Source: Microvirga pudoricolor (GTDB taxonomy: Bacteria > Pseudomonadota > Alphaproteobacteria > Rhizobiales > Beijerinckiaceae). From it: a DNA stretch of 64,000 bases. Every line of letters starts with the position of its first letter. The stretch's first letter is position 1. Shown here piece after piece: positions 24,983-35,134 of the stretch. The position numbers were made by a program, and so were the translations under genes. Under the pieces are notes generated by a model, which was not told the origin of the DNA, ran no database searches, and was given only the letters and a program-made list of their open reading frames with translations. Where the stretch lies: assembly GCF_016892705.1 (NCBI RefSeq), contig NZ_JAFEMB010000005.1, positions 124,001-188,000 on the forward strand, read 5' to 3'.

Positions 24983-26620
24983 ATGTCGGTGACCACTATT
25001 CTGCTCCATCTCCTCGGGGAGATCGCCCTCCTTTTGTGGGGCATCAACATGGTCAATAGCGGGGTTCAACGCGCTTTCGGCAGCGACCTCCGCTACGTCC
25101 TGGGGCTCGGCCTCAAGACCCGCCTGCGCGCGTTCTTCTCCGGCGTGGCCGTGACGACTGTCCTGCAGAGCAGCACTGCAACGGCCCTCATGGTGGCGTC
25201 GTTCACGGCGGGAGGGGCTGTCGATCTTGTCCCTGCCCTGGCGGTCATGCTGGGCGCGAATGTGGGCACGACCCTGATCGTGCAGGTCCTCTCCTTCGAC
25301 ATCTCGCTGGTGTACCCGGTTCTATTGTTCGGAGGTTTTCTGGCCTACCGCAAGGGCACTTCCAGCAAGATTCGCGACATCGGCCGCGCCGTCATCGGGC
25401 TCGGCCTCATGCTGCTGTCGCTTCATCTCGTGGTCGAGACCATGGCACCGATCGAGTCGTCCTCGATTCTCAAGGAGATGCTGGCTTCCTCGGACCCTAT
25501 CATCCTGGTTCTGCTCGCCGCGATTTTGGCCTGGGCGGCTCATTCGAGCGTCGCCGCCATGCTGTTCATCATGTCCCTCGCGACGGCGGGCGTGATCGGG
25601 GCGGAGGCCGCTCTGGCGATGGTGCTTGGGGCGAATCTCGGAACGGCGCTCAACCCTTTGCTGGAGGGGACGGGTGGCGATCCGGTAAAGCTGCGGGTGC
25701 CCGTCGGCAATCTCGCCATGCGGGTGCTCGGCTGCGCGGTGGCGCTGCCTCTCATCCATCCCATCGTGGGCTTGATGAGCGGTTTCGACGCGCAGGCATC
25801 GCGCATGGCGGCCAACTTCCACACTCTGTTCAATTTCGTCCTCGCGGCGATCTTCATTCTGCCGCTTCCCTGGATCGCGCAGGCGCTGCTCAAGATCTTC
25901 CCCGAGAAGGTGAAGGCCTCCGATCCCGGCGTGCCGCAATACCTCGACGCCGATGCCCTGGACACGCCCTCCGTCGCCCTGGCCAATGCGGCCCGCGAGG
26001 TGCTGCGGATGGCCGATGTGGTGGAGACCATGCTTCGCAGCTCCCAGGACCTGTTCCGGGAAGGCGATCTCAGCCGCGTCTCGTCCGTCAGCCATACGGA
26101 TGATGTCGTGGACCGGCTCTACAGCGCCATCCGTCGCTACCTCAGCGCGATCAACCACGAAGCCCTGAGCGAGGAGGAGGCGAGGCGCCTGTCGGACATT
26201 CTGGCCTTCGCCATCAACTTGGAGCACGTCGGCGACATCGTGGACAAGAACCTGATGGAACTCGCGGCCAAGCGCATCAAGAACCACCTTCGCCTTCCGA
26301 AGGACGTTCTCGACGACATCACCCATATGCACGCCAAGCTGCTGGACCATCTGCAGCTCGCGGCATCGGTGCTCATGTTCCAAGATGTGGCTTCGGCCAG
26401 GCGGCTCGTCACCGAGAAGGAGCAGTTCCGGGATATCGAGCGTGCGATTACGCAGCGGCACCTAGAGCAGCTGCGCTCCGGACGCGCCACGGGCGACACC
26501 AGCGCCATGCAGCTCGATATCGTCCGGGACCTGAAGCGCATCGAAGCTCACATCGCCTCGACCGGGCATTCGCTCCTGGAGCAGAGCGGCGACCTGAAGC
26601 CGAGCCGGCTCGCGTCCTGA
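24983..26620 (+). CDS. Na+/phosphate cotransporter family protein with PhoU-like tail
   Basis: This inner-membrane carrier of 545 residues has two inverted Na/Pi repeats: LLWGINMVNSGVQRAFG with the QSSTATALMVASFTAGG signature near residues 55-70, and LAWAAHSSVAAMLFIMSL with the second QS-like site near 180-200. Both are followed by GANLGT-type loops. The C-terminal ~200 residues are helical and PhoU-like (ADVVETMLRSSQDLF, INLEHVGDIVDKNL), a common fusion in bacterial NptA-type proteins. It moves phosphate with sodium and the tail may regulate it. The gene is monocistronic. Confidence 0.88.
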   Translation: MSVTTILLHLLGEIALLLWGINMVNSGVQRAFGSDLRYVLGLGLKTRLRAFFSGVAVTTVLQSSTATALMVASFTAGGAVDLVPALAVMLGANVGTTLIVQVLSFDISLVYPVLLFGGFLAYRKGTSSKIRDIGRAVIGLGLMLLSLHLVVETMAPIESSSILKEMLASSDPIILVLLAAILAWAAHSSVAAMLFIMSLATAGVIGAEAALAMVLGANLGTALNPLLEGTGGDPVKLRVPVGNLAMRVLGCAVALPLIHPIVGLMSGFDAQASRMAANFHTLFNFVLAAIFILPLPWIAQALLKIFPEKVKASDPGVPQYLDADALDTPSVALANAAREVLRMADVVETMLRSSQDLFREGDLSRVSSVSHTDDVVDRLYSAIRRYLSAINHEALSEEEARRLSDILAFAINLEHVGDIVDKNLMELAAKRIKNHLRLPKDVLDDITHMHAKLLDHLQLAASVLMFQDVASARRLVTEKEQFRDIERAITQRHLEQLRSGRATGDTSAMQLDIVRDLKRIEAHIASTGHSLLEQSGDLKPSRLAS

Positions 26621-26641
26621 ACTCACCGGCCGGGAGCCTCT

Positions 26642-26848
26642 TCATAGTCGTTCCTGGTCCTTGAGGGCCTTCCAGTCCATGTACTGAACCTGATCCGGAA
26701 GCCCGATGTCCCGGCGGAGGTATTCGTTCAGGTCCGGAACGTCCGGCAGGATGACCGGCCGGAACCAGGGATACCCAGTCATCCGGAGCTTGAAGCGCAG
26801 CCAGAGGCCGCCGACGCCGTCCAGGCGGCGTAAATCGTCGTACCGCAT
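26642..26848 (-). CDS. Small DUF1127-like protein
   Basis: This is a 68-residue protein. ATG 26848 is preceded by GGAAAGG at 8 bases, which decided the start over more upstream codons. Its end, PDLNEYLRRDIGLPDQVQY, resembles the L-x-D-I-G-L motif that closes DUF1127 proteins, small basic proteins linked in other alphaproteobacteria to RNA and phosphate metabolism. It lies convergent to the Na/Pi cotransporter gene and divergent from the LysR gene. The family call is tentative. Confidence 0.5.
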   Translation of the reverse strand: MRYDDLRRLDGVGGLWLRFKLRMTGYPWFRPVILPDVPDLNEYLRRDIGLPDQVQYMDWKALKDQERL

Positions 26849-26978
26849 TTTGATGCCTTTCCGAGGAAGGGCGCCGGAACGGCCGCCCTTGTTCATGCCC
26901 CGATGGTGGACCTCGTGAGGTGCCTTGACAAAGCGAAAGCCAAGTGGCTGCCATAAGGCCACCTTATGGATTCAAGTC

Positions 26979-27890
26979 ATGCAACTTCCGCCCATGAGCA
27001 CGATACGGGTCTTCGAAGCCGCGGCTCGCCACCAGAGCTTCACCCGCGCGGCCGAGGAGCTCGGCATGACCCAGGCCGCCGTGAGCTACCAGATCAGACT
27101 GCTGGAGGATCGCGTCGGCCTCCCGCTCTTCGTGCGGCTTCCGAGGCAGGTCGTTCTGACCGCGAAGGGGCGGGAGCTGGCACCGGCGATCACGGAGGCC
27201 TTCTCCCTCCTACGGGCAGCCTTTACGGATTTCGAGGATAGGTCCGAGACGACCCTCTCGCTGACGACCATGACCACCATCGCGTCGAACTGGCTCATTC
27301 CCCGCTTGGGGCGCTTGAAGGCCCTTCATCCGGAACTGGCCGTTCAGATTTCGATCTCGGACCAGATGGTCGATTTCAGCCGCAGCGAATTTGACGTGGG
27401 CATTCGATCGGGCCTTGGCGAGTGGCCGGGCCTGGAGGCGCACAGGCTCATTCCCAACCACTTCACCCCTGCCTGTGGGCCGAGCCTCCTGCAGGGCACA
27501 CCACCCTATGCGCCCGAGGCAATCCTCCAGATGCCGCTGCTCTCGCCCCGCGATCCCTGGTGGCAGGATTGGACGCGGGCGGCCGGGCTCGGCGAAGTCG
27601 ATCTGTCCGACCGGCCCGACAACGCCTTCGGCACCCAGCAGTTCGAGGGACTGGCGGCCATGTCCGGCCAGGGCGTCGCGCTCATCAATCCCTACTTCTT
27701 CGGGGACGACATCGCGGCGGGACGGCTCGTTCCAATCTCCGACGTGATGGTGCGGTCAGACCGGCCTTACTGGCTCGTCTATCCTAAAACCCGGCATCGC
27801 TCGAAGCGTATCAAGGCGTTTCGGGACTGGATCCTGACAGAGGCCGCCAGCGACATCCGAAGAAACGAAGAGGTCACCCTCGCGGGGTGA
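26979..27890 (+). CDS. LysR-family transcriptional regulator (GcvA-like)
   Basis: This is a 303-residue regulator with an N-terminal winged helix (STIRVFEAAARHQSFTRAAEELGMTQAAVSYQI, LLEDRVGLPLFVR) and a periplasmic-binding-protein-like effector domain of the GcvA/AmpR type (LSLTTMTTIASNWLIPRL, FDVGIRSGLGEWPGL). ATG 26979 is where the family match begins (MQLPPMSTIRVFEAA). It converges with the glucan operon (3-base gap) and is divergent from a small gene, so its target is unclear. Confidence 0.9.
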   Translation: MQLPPMSTIRVFEAAARHQSFTRAAEELGMTQAAVSYQIRLLEDRVGLPLFVRLPRQVVLTAKGRELAPAITEAFSLLRAAFTDFEDRSETTLSLTTMTTIASNWLIPRLGRLKALHPELAVQISISDQMVDFSRSEFDVGIRSGLGEWPGLEAHRLIPNHFTPACGPSLLQGTPPYAPEAILQMPLLSPRDPWWQDWTRAAGLGEVDLSDRPDNAFGTQQFEGLAAMSGQGVALINPYFFGDDIAAGRLVPISDVMVRSDRPYWLVYPKTRHRSKRIKAFRDWILTEAASDIRRNEEVTLAG

Positions 27891-27893
27891 GGC

Positions 27894-30077
27894 CTATTCG
27901 GCCGCTTGCGGCTCACGCTTCCCGGAGGCCTTGAGGCGCATGGCCAGATCCAGGAGCGCGCGGTCGTGCAGCACGTACATGCGCTCCTTGGGTTTCAGCC
28001 ATTCGAGAGCCTCCTGGATGGTCTCCGCATCGACCAGCTTGGCCTCCGCCAGCGCGCGCTCCGTCTCGATCTCGCCGCGGCGCCGGGACGGGGAGGGCGG
28101 GAGCATCTCCACGTGTTGCTGCCTGAGCTTGGGATCCGCGTAGAGCGCCGTCAGAGCCTCTTCGTCGTCGTAGCCGAATTTGGCATTCCGGGCCTGAAGC
28201 TCGTTCGCGCGGGTGGCGATGGCGGGCACTTGGCGCTCCTCCGGCGTCATGAGCAGCCCGAGCTTCTTGAGGGCGAGGCCCGCGCTGAGCTGGCCGCTGA
28301 GCCAGGAGAGGGGGATTGCCAGGAGCAGACCCACGATGGTGGGCGACATCCAGAGGAAGAGGGATGTGGCGATCAGGAAGGCCGAGATGCCAGCGAAGGC
28401 GCCGAGCGCCGTGTGCCAGCGGTGCCGACGCACGATATCCCGCATCGGGATCGACCCGTCGTCGCGCCTCTGGGGCTGCCAGCCGGTGTCTCGTCCAAGC
28501 AGGATCTGGAACACGGAGCCCGATTGGATCAACATGAGGATCGGGGCGAACAGGGCTGCCAGCGCGATCTCGATGATGGTCGAGATCGTCAGACGGATCG
28601 CGCCGCCAGAAGCCCGCCGGTTATCCCCTTGAATGAGCATGAGGATCAGGCCGAAGATCTTGGGCGCGAGCAAGATGCCCATCGTGATGGCGAAGAGGGT
28701 GAGCGCGCGCTCGGGATCGAAGCGCGGCCAGATCGGGAAAAGCCGGAAATCGCGGGCGAAATATTCAGGCCGGATATAGGTGGTTTGCAGGACCAGCGCG
28801 ATACCGACGATCAGCTGGAACAGCCAGAACGGCGAGGCCAGATAGGACATGATGCCGGTCGCGAAATGCTGGCGCGTCGGCAGCTTGAACCCTTTCGCGG
28901 AAATCACCCTCATGTGCTGAAGGTTGCCCTGGCACCAACGCCGGTCTCGGGCCGCGAGATCGATCAGGGACGGCGGACTTTCCTCGTAGGAGCCACCCAG
29001 CTCCGGCAGCATGTACACGGTCCAGCCGGCGCGGCGCAGCAGGGCCGCCTCCACGAAGTCGTGGCTGAGGATGTGCCCGCCCAGCGGGGGCTTGCCCCTC
29101 AGGTCCGGTAGCCCCCCATGGGCCGCGAAGGCCTTGGTGCGGATGATGGCGTTGTGGCCCCAGTAATTCCCGTCCCGGCCCATCCAGGTCGAGAGTCCCG
29201 TCGCGATCACCGGCCCGGTCACGCGGGCGGCGAATTGCTGCAAGCGCGCGAAGAGGGTGTTGCGATTGATGATGAGTGGCAGGGATTGAATGATGCCCGC
29301 ATCCGGATCGGCCTCCATGGCGGCCGCAAGCCTCACGATGCAGTCGCCTGTCATGAGGCTGTCCGCGTCGAGGACCAGCATGTGGTCGTAGTGGCCGCCC
29401 CAGCGTCCCACGAAATCGGCGATGTTGCCAGCCTTGCGGTGGTGGTTCTTGGCTCTGTGGCGGTAGTAGAGACGCGCGCCGGGACCGAGGCGCTCGCGCA
29501 GGGCCAGGAACGCCCGTTCCTCGGCGATCCAGGCATCCGGATTCGTCGTGTCGGACAGGATGAAGTAGTCGAAATGAGAGCCGAGACCTGTGGCGGCGAC
29601 GGATTCGTGGATCGCTTCCAGGGCCGCGTAGGTGCGTTCGGTCTGCTCGTTGTAGACCGGCATCACGATGGCGGTTCGGCCCGCCAGCGACGTGGGCAGC
29701 GGCGGCAGCTTCGGACGCCTCAGGAGGACGAAGAAGCCCAGCAGCGCGCTGGTGAAGGCGAGGGCGATCCAGGAGAAATTGACCGTGAAGAGGCCGACCA
29801 GGACCCACTGGAGAATGGTGGTCCGGCTGATCGACACCACCTGATACATCTCATAGGTGCCGTAGGCCGTCAGCAACAGGGCTCCGCCGAACACGAACAA
29901 ACGCGCGAGCCAGGGCTTGGCGTGGTTCACCACCTGCCGGCGCTCCTCCTCCGCCGACCAGCGGCGCAGGTGTTGCGTCGGCATGTTCAGGTGGTTCTCG
30001 GGAGGCATAGCGGGCTCAGGCCGCTCGAAGGGGGCGACGGTCGCGTCGGGACTCACGGTGTCCAACGATAAAGCCAT
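27894..30077 (-). CDS. opgH: Glucan biosynthesis glucosyltransferase H
   Basis: This inner-membrane GT2 enzyme makes the β-1,2 glucan backbone of osmoregulated periplasmic glucans from UDP-glucose. It has 727 residues with N-terminal membrane helices (near 60-125), a cytosolic catalytic core with TAIVMPVYNEQTERTYAALEA, the DXD-type DADSLMTGD and the acceptor motif RRWCQGN, then several C-terminal membrane helices. Its start lies 25 bases inside the upstream opgG-like gene, so the two are coupled. It matches the MdoH/OpgH family over the full length. Confidence 0.93.
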   Translation of the reverse strand: MALSLDTVSPDATVAPFERPEPAMPPENHLNMPTQHLRRWSAEEERRQVVNHAKPWLARLFVFGGALLLTAYGTYEMYQVVSISRTTILQWVLVGLFTVNFSWIALAFTSALLGFFVLLRRPKLPPLPTSLAGRTAIVMPVYNEQTERTYAALEAIHESVAATGLGSHFDYFILSDTTNPDAWIAEERAFLALRERLGPGARLYYRHRAKNHHRKAGNIADFVGRWGGHYDHMLVLDADSLMTGDCIVRLAAAMEADPDAGIIQSLPLIINRNTLFARLQQFAARVTGPVIATGLSTWMGRDGNYWGHNAIIRTKAFAAHGGLPDLRGKPPLGGHILSHDFVEAALLRRAGWTVYMLPELGGSYEESPPSLIDLAARDRRWCQGNLQHMRVISAKGFKLPTRQHFATGIMSYLASPFWLFQLIVGIALVLQTTYIRPEYFARDFRLFPIWPRFDPERALTLFAITMGILLAPKIFGLILMLIQGDNRRASGGAIRLTISTIIEIALAALFAPILMLIQSGSVFQILLGRDTGWQPQRRDDGSIPMRDIVRRHRWHTALGAFAGISAFLIATSLFLWMSPTIVGLLLAIPLSWLSGQLSAGLALKKLGLLMTPEERQVPAIATRANELQARNAKFGYDDEEALTALYADPKLRQQHVEMLPPSPSRRRGEIETERALAEAKLVDAETIQEALEWLKPKERMYVLHDRALLDLAMRLKASGKREPQAAE

Positions 30078-31666
30078 GTCTCGCTAATCTGCTTCCCATT
30101 GGCCTCGAGGATGAGGCGCATCTCACATGCGTTTTCGTTACCTGGATCAAGCTCGAACGCGACGCGTACGGTCTTGCGCTCCGGATAGGACCATTGCTTC
30201 AGGTTCTGAAACGATCCCGGCCCGACGCTCAAGACGGCCTTGATGTCCCCAGAAGGCGTAGTGCCCAGTATATCGCCTGTAAAGTCGACGATAAAGCGGC
30301 GACGCCGACCGGAGGTACCCACACCGGTTCTCAGGGAACTCGCGATGGCCAGCGGGGGCCGTTCGGGCGGAGTCCAGCACCAGTACTGACGATACGCGAA
30401 GGCAAACTCGGACCCGGCCGCGATCGCAGCCTTGGGCCGCCAATAGGCCAGGATGTTGTCGTTGACCTCGGAATCCGTCGGTATTTCAAGCAGTTGGACG
30501 CTGCCCTGCCCCCAGTCGCCCAAGGGCTCGTTCCAGAGGCTCGGTCGCCGGTCGAAGCGTTGCTCGTCGTCTTGGAACGCCTCGTAGCTCCGCTCGCGCT
30601 GCAGCAGCCCGAAGCCCTTCGGGGCATTGTCCACGAAGGCGGAAATCTGGAGGGTCTCGGGGTTGTGGAGCGGACGCCAGAGCCACTCGCCCTTGCCGTT
30701 GAAGATTTGCAGTCCGGTCGATTCGAACACCCCCGGACGGATATCCTCCGTGCCCCGGTTGTCGTTGGGACCGAAAAAGTAGGTGGAGCCGATCCCGCCG
30801 AAACCCACATGCTCCAGATTGACGCGAGGGAAGAGCGAGGTTTCCACATCGATGATGGTCATGTCGCCCGGCCGCAAGGTCATGCGAACCGCACCCGTGG
30901 TGGACTCGCTGTCGATGAGAGCGTGCAACGTGATGCTGTTGCTTCCGGCGGCGGGCCGTTCAAGCCAGAAGGCACGGAAGAACGGGAACTCCTCGCCCCG
31001 CGCCTCGGCGGGCTTGAGGGTCAGGGCGCGCGCGATGGCGCCGAAATTCTGACCGCGTGCCAGAGCGCGGAAGAAGGTCGCGCCCTGGAAAATGGCAAAA
31101 TCGTACGGCCGTCCTTCCGGGGAGGTGGCCAGCAGGCGGAAACCCGAATATCCGATGTCACCCGTATTGGCCGGCACGTTGAGGCCGCCGAAATCGTATC
31201 GCGCGGCGTCGTATCCGACCCGGCGCACCGCGCCGTCCTCGACGAGATAGATGTCGACCTGGTTGGTGAAGACGAACCCGCGATGCAGCGGCTCGAGCCC
31301 GATCCCCCGGCCTTCCCCGCCCCAGATCGTGAAGGGCTGCCGGGGCCGGATCGCGACGTATTGGCCATAGTTCAGATTCGCGAAGACGCCCGGCAGATCG
31401 CTCGGCAAGGGAGAAAAGCCCTGCTTCGACAATTGGCGGGCCAGCTCCGCCACGCCGGCGGCGTCGAACGGCCGGCCGTCGCCGAGCCGGGACTGGATGA
31501 AGGCCTGCGGGGTCTGGGCCTGGGCGAAGGCTGGGGACCCGGCTCCGAGAGCCAGGGCCGATACGCCAATTGAGGCCAGCACGTCGCGCCGGCTGGGGGA
31601 CATGCGAGGGGACATGGGGGACTGAATGTCCGGCGGGACCGGCACGGGCACTACTCTTGCTGTCAT
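30053..31666 (-). CDS. Periplasmic glucan biosynthesis protein OpgG/OpgD, Tat-exported
   Basis: This is a 537-residue protein of the MdoG family, which acts in the periplasm on the nascent glucan. It carries a twin-arginine signal (PSRRDVLASIGVSALALGAG, then AFAQAQ). The Tat signal is typical of OpgD, while OpgG normally uses Sec, so the paralogue name is left open. Family blocks include RPRQPFTIWGGEGRGIGLEP, GFRLLATSPEG, FRAFWLERP and GLLQRERSYEAFQDDE. The ATG at 31666 gives a long n-region; 31615 is an alternative start closer to the RR motif. It is first in the operon with opgH. Confidence 0.9.
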   Translation of the reverse strand: MTARVVPVPVPPDIQSPMSPRMSPSRRDVLASIGVSALALGAGSPAFAQAQTPQAFIQSRLGDGRPFDAAGVAELARQLSKQGFSPLPSDLPGVFANLNYGQYVAIRPRQPFTIWGGEGRGIGLEPLHRGFVFTNQVDIYLVEDGAVRRVGYDAARYDFGGLNVPANTGDIGYSGFRLLATSPEGRPYDFAIFQGATFFRALARGQNFGAIARALTLKPAEARGEEFPFFRAFWLERPAAGSNSITLHALIDSESTTGAVRMTLRPGDMTIIDVETSLFPRVNLEHVGFGGIGSTYFFGPNDNRGTEDIRPGVFESTGLQIFNGKGEWLWRPLHNPETLQISAFVDNAPKGFGLLQRERSYEAFQDDEQRFDRRPSLWNEPLGDWGQGSVQLLEIPTDSEVNDNILAYWRPKAAIAAGSEFAFAYRQYWCWTPPERPPLAIASSLRTGVGTSGRRRRFIVDFTGDILGTTPSGDIKAVLSVGPGSFQNLKQWSYPERKTVRVAFELDPGNENACEMRLILEANGKQISETWLYRWTP

Positions 31667-31828
31667 TCGGGCGGAAGTCTGAAGACTAAAGCCTGTCTAT
31701 ATAATTAGAAGCCCTGTCCGCTAGGTAAATGCGCATTGCGACAACCTATCCCGAATAGATAGCTGTGCATTGCGGAATGGGACCGGTCTGGGCTAGGTCT
31801 TCGCAACGACCGTTGGAACACAACCTAC

Positions 31829-33202
31829 ATGACCGAACAGGCCATTTCGCGCGCTCCATCCCGCTCCTGCCTCGCCGTGGTTTTGGCGGCAGGCGAGGGG
31901 ACGAGGATGAAGTCCGACATCCCGAAGGTCCTCCACAGGGTGGCCGGCCGCACCCTGGTAGGACATGCCCTCTCGAATGTGGCGAGAGCGGGCGCTGACC
32001 GGATCGCCGTCGTGGTGGGGCCCGACCGGGACGATGTCGCTGGCGAAGCGAGGTCGGTCTTCCCCGGCGTGGACATCTTCGTTCAGGCGGAGCGGCGGGG
32101 CACCGCCCATGCGGTTCTGAGCGCCCGCCCGGCCCTCGACGCCGGAGGGGACGACATCATCGTGGCCTTCGCGGACACTCCGCTGGTGAACCCCGAGACC
32201 TTCGTGAAACTTCGCGGTGCCCTCGATGGCGGCGCGGCGGTCGTGGTGCTGGCCTTCGAGGCGCAGGATCCCACCGGCTACGGCCGCCTGCTCATGGAAG
32301 GCGATGCGGTGACCGACATCCGCGAGCATCGCGACGCCACCGAGGACGAACGGCGGATCACCTTGTGCAACGGCGGCATCATGGCCCTGCGGGGCGACGT
32401 GGCGCTCCGGCTCCTGGAACGGGTCGGCAACGAGAACGCCAAGGGCGAGTACTACCTGACCGACGTGGTGGCGATTGCCCGCGGCATGCAGCTTGCGGCG
32501 ACGGTGGTGATCGTGCCGGAGGACGAGGTGCACGGCGTCAACGACCGCGCCCAGCTCGCCCAGGCGGAGCAGATGATGCAGGCCCGCTTGCGCCACTCCG
32601 CCATGTTGGCCGGGACGACGCTCATCGCCCCCGAGACGATTTTCCTGAGCCACGACACGGCCTTCGGTCGGGACGTGGTGGTCGAGCCGCATGTGGTTTT
32701 CGGCCCCGCCGTCCGCGTCGGGGACGGGGTCGTCATCCATAGTTTCAGCCATCTGGAGGGCGCGACGGTCGCCGGCGGGGCCGCCATCGGCCCCTATGCC
32801 CGTCTCCGCCCCGGCGCGAATGTGGGCGAGAAGGCCAAGGTCGGCAATTTCGTCGAGATCAAGAACGCCGATCTCGGCCCCGGCGCGAAGGTGAATCACC
32901 TGACCTATATCGGGGACGCGACCGTGGGCGCGTCGGCGAATGTCGGCGCCGGGACGGTCACGTGCAATTACGACGGCTTCGGGAAGTACAGGACGGTGAT
33001 CGGCGAGGGCGCCTTCATCGGCTCGAATTCGTCCCTCGTGGCTCCGGTCACCATTGGGAAGGGCGGATTCACCGGATCGGGCTCCGTGATCACCGAGGAC
33101 GTGCCGGACGACGCGCTTGCCGTGGGACGGGCCCGCCAGGTGGTCAAGGAAGGCTGGGCCCGCACGTTCCGGGAGAAGGCGAGCGCCGCCAGGAAGAAGT
33201 GA
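31829..33202 (+). CDS. glmU: Bifunctional UDP-GlcNAc pyrophosphorylase / GlcN-1-P acetyltransferase
   Basis: GlmU makes UDP-N-acetylglucosamine, the precursor for peptidoglycan and LPS. The N-terminal domain has [17 protein letters not shown] (uridyltransferase loop), [15 protein letters not shown] and GYGRLL; the C-terminal left-handed β-helix shows hexapeptide repeats such as [35 protein letters not shown] and [17 protein letters not shown]. The length of 457 residues is normal. It is followed after 101 bases by glmS in the same direction, joining two steps of one pathway. Confidence 0.96.
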   Translation: MTEQAISRAPSRSCLAVVLAAGEGTRMKSDIPKVLHRVAGRTLVGHALSNVARAGADRIAVVVGPDRDDVAGEARSVFPGVDIFVQAERRGTAHAVLSARPALDAGGDDIIVAFADTPLVNPETFVKLRGALDGGAAVVVLAFEAQDPTGYGRLLMEGDAVTDIREHRDATEDERRITLCNGGIMALRGDVALRLLERVGNENAKGEYYLTDVVAIARGMQLAATVVIVPEDEVHGVNDRAQLAQAEQMMQARLRHSAMLAGTTLIAPETIFLSHDTAFGRDVVVEPHVVFGPAVRVGDGVVIHSFSHLEGATVAGGAAIGPYARLRPGANVGEKAKVGNFVEIKNADLGPGAKVNHLTYIGDATVGASANVGAGTVTCNYDGFGKYRTVIGEGAFIGSNSSLVAPVTIGKGGFTGSGSVITEDVPDDALAVGRARQVVKEGWARTFREKASAARKK

Positions 33203-33303
33203 CGGGCGTCACAATCTGTCACGCGAGTTGATTTGAGACGCAACACTGTATTCGGTAAGCCGTGCAAGCTTGACCGAAATCGAAGCGTTTGGGGGCCTGA
33301 CGC

Positions 33304-35130
33304 ATGTGTGGAATTGTTGGAGTCGTGGGCGATACGCCGGTCGCGCCCCTCATCGTGGATGCGCTGAAACGGCTTGAATATCGCGGCTACGACTCCGCCG
33401 GGGTCGCTGCGCTCGAGGACGGCGCCATCGTGCGGCGCCGCGCCGAGGGCAAGCTGCGGAACCTCGAAACCAAGCTGTCCGCACAGCCGATCCTCGGCAC
33501 GATCGGCATCGGCCACACCCGCTGGGCCACACACGGGAAACCCAACGAGACCAACGCCCACCCGCACGCGACTGACAAGGTCGCCGTCGTTCACAACGGC
33601 ATCATCGAGAACTTCCGCGAGCTGAAGCAGGGCCTCGAGGCCAAGGGCGTCCGCTTCGAAACCGAGACCGACACGGAAGTGGTCGCCCAGCTCGTTTCCT
33701 ACGAGATGCATCAGGGCCGCGGCCCGGTGGAGGCGGTGGCCGTCACCCTCCCGCGCCTTCGCGGCGCCTTCGCGCTGGGCTTCCTTTTCACGGGCGAGGA
33801 CGATCTTCTCATCGGCGCCCGCCATGGCGCCCCGCTCGCGATCGGCTATGGGGATGGGGAGATGTTCCTAGGTTCGGACGCCCTGGCCCTGGCTCCGTTC
33901 ACCGACGACATCACCTATCTCGAGGACGGGGATTGGGTGCTCCTTCGCCGCAAGGGCGCCGACATCCACGACGAATCTGGGCGGGTGGTCCAGCGCAAGC
34001 GCAACAAGATCCAAACCAGTTCCTTCATCGCCGACAAGGGCAATCACCGGCACTTCATGTCGAAGGAAATCCACGAGCAACCCGAGGTGGTCGGCCGAAC
34101 CCTGGCCCATTACGTCGACTTCACGGCGGGCCGGGTCAGCCTCCCGTTCGAACTTCCCTTCGATTTCAAGGATCTGCGCCGGATCTCGATCTCGGCCTGC
34201 GGCACCGCCTATCTGGCTGGCCTGATCGCAAAGTACTGGTTCGAGCGTCTCGCCCGGGTCCCGGTGGAGATCGACGTGGCCTCCGAGTTTCGCTACCGCG
34301 AAGCTCCCATGGAGCCGGGCGGGCTCGCGCTCTTCGTCTCCCAGTCGGGAGAGACCGCCGACACGCTGGCGTCTCTGCGTTACGCGACCGGCGAGGGTCA
34401 GCACACCCTCTCGGTCGTGAACGTCCCGACCTCCACCATGGCACGCGAGAGCGCCGTGATGGCGCAGACCCTTGCCGGGGTCGAAGTCGGCGTCGCGTCC
34501 ACCAAAGCCTTCACGTGCCAGCTTTCCGTCCTCCTGTGCCTCGCCATCGCGGCGGGCCGGGCCCGTGGAACCCTGACCGAGGAGGACGAGAAGGAACTCG
34601 TCGAGGCCCTGATCAACGTGCCCGGCCTCATCAACGAGGCGATCAAGCGCGAACCGCAGATCGAGATCCTCGCCCGCGAACTCGCAAAGGCCAGCGACGT
34701 CTTGTATCTCGGGCGCGGAACCTCCTATCCGCTGGCCATGGAAGGTGCGCTCAAACTCAAGGAAATTTCCTATATCCACGCCGAGGGCTACGCCGCGGGT
34801 GAGCTCAAGCACGGTCCCATCGCGCTGATCGACGAGACTCTGCCCGTCATCGTGATCGCGCCGCACGATGCCGTGTTCGAAAAGACGGTTTCGAACATGC
34901 AGGAGGTCGCGGCACGGGGTGGGCGCATCGTCCTGATCACGGACGAGAAGGGCGCTCTCGATGCGGGGCTCGACACCATGGAGACCATCGTGATGCCGGA
35001 GGCGCATCCGGTCGTCGCGCCCATCGTTCACGCGATCCCGGTCCAGCTCCTCGCCTATCACACGGCCGTCTTCATGGGCAAAGACGTGGACCAGCCGCGC
35101 AACCTGGCAAAATCCGTCACGGTCGAGTAG
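33304..35130 (+). CDS. glmS: Glutamine--fructose-6-phosphate aminotransferase (isomerizing)
   Basis: GlmS makes glucosamine-6-phosphate from fructose-6-phosphate and glutamine, the first step toward UDP-GlcNAc. The 608-residue protein begins MCGIVGVVG, with Cys2 as the N-terminal nucleophile after Met removal, followed by GHTRWATHG and the glutaminase domain; two SIS isomerase domains follow (ISACGTAYLAG, LFVSQSGETADTLASLR, LGRGTSYPLAMEGALKLKE) and the C-terminal DVDQPRNLAKSVTVE is the classic end. No glmS ribozyme is expected or seen. Confidence 0.97.
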   Translation: MCGIVGVVGDTPVAPLIVDALKRLEYRGYDSAGVAALEDGAIVRRRAEGKLRNLETKLSAQPILGTIGIGHTRWATHGKPNETNAHPHATDKVAVVHNGIIENFRELKQGLEAKGVRFETETDTEVVAQLVSYEMHQGRGPVEAVAVTLPRLRGAFALGFLFTGEDDLLIGARHGAPLAIGYGDGEMFLGSDALALAPFTDDITYLEDGDWVLLRRKGADIHDESGRVVQRKRNKIQTSSFIADKGNHRHFMSKEIHEQPEVVGRTLAHYVDFTAGRVSLPFELPFDFKDLRRISISACGTAYLAGLIAKYWFERLARVPVEIDVASEFRYREAPMEPGGLALFVSQSGETADTLASLRYATGEGQHTLSVVNVPTSTMARESAVMAQTLAGVEVGVASTKAFTCQLSVLLCLAIAAGRARGTLTEEDEKELVEALINVPGLINEAIKREPQIEILARELAKASDVLYLGRGTSYPLAMEGALKLKEISYIHAEGYAAGELKHGPIALIDETLPVIVIAPHDAVFEKTVSNMQEVAARGGRIVLITDEKGALDAGLDTMETIVMPEAHPVVAPIVHAIPVQLLAYHTAVFMGKDVDQPRNLAKSVTVE

Positions 35131-35134
35131 GGGC

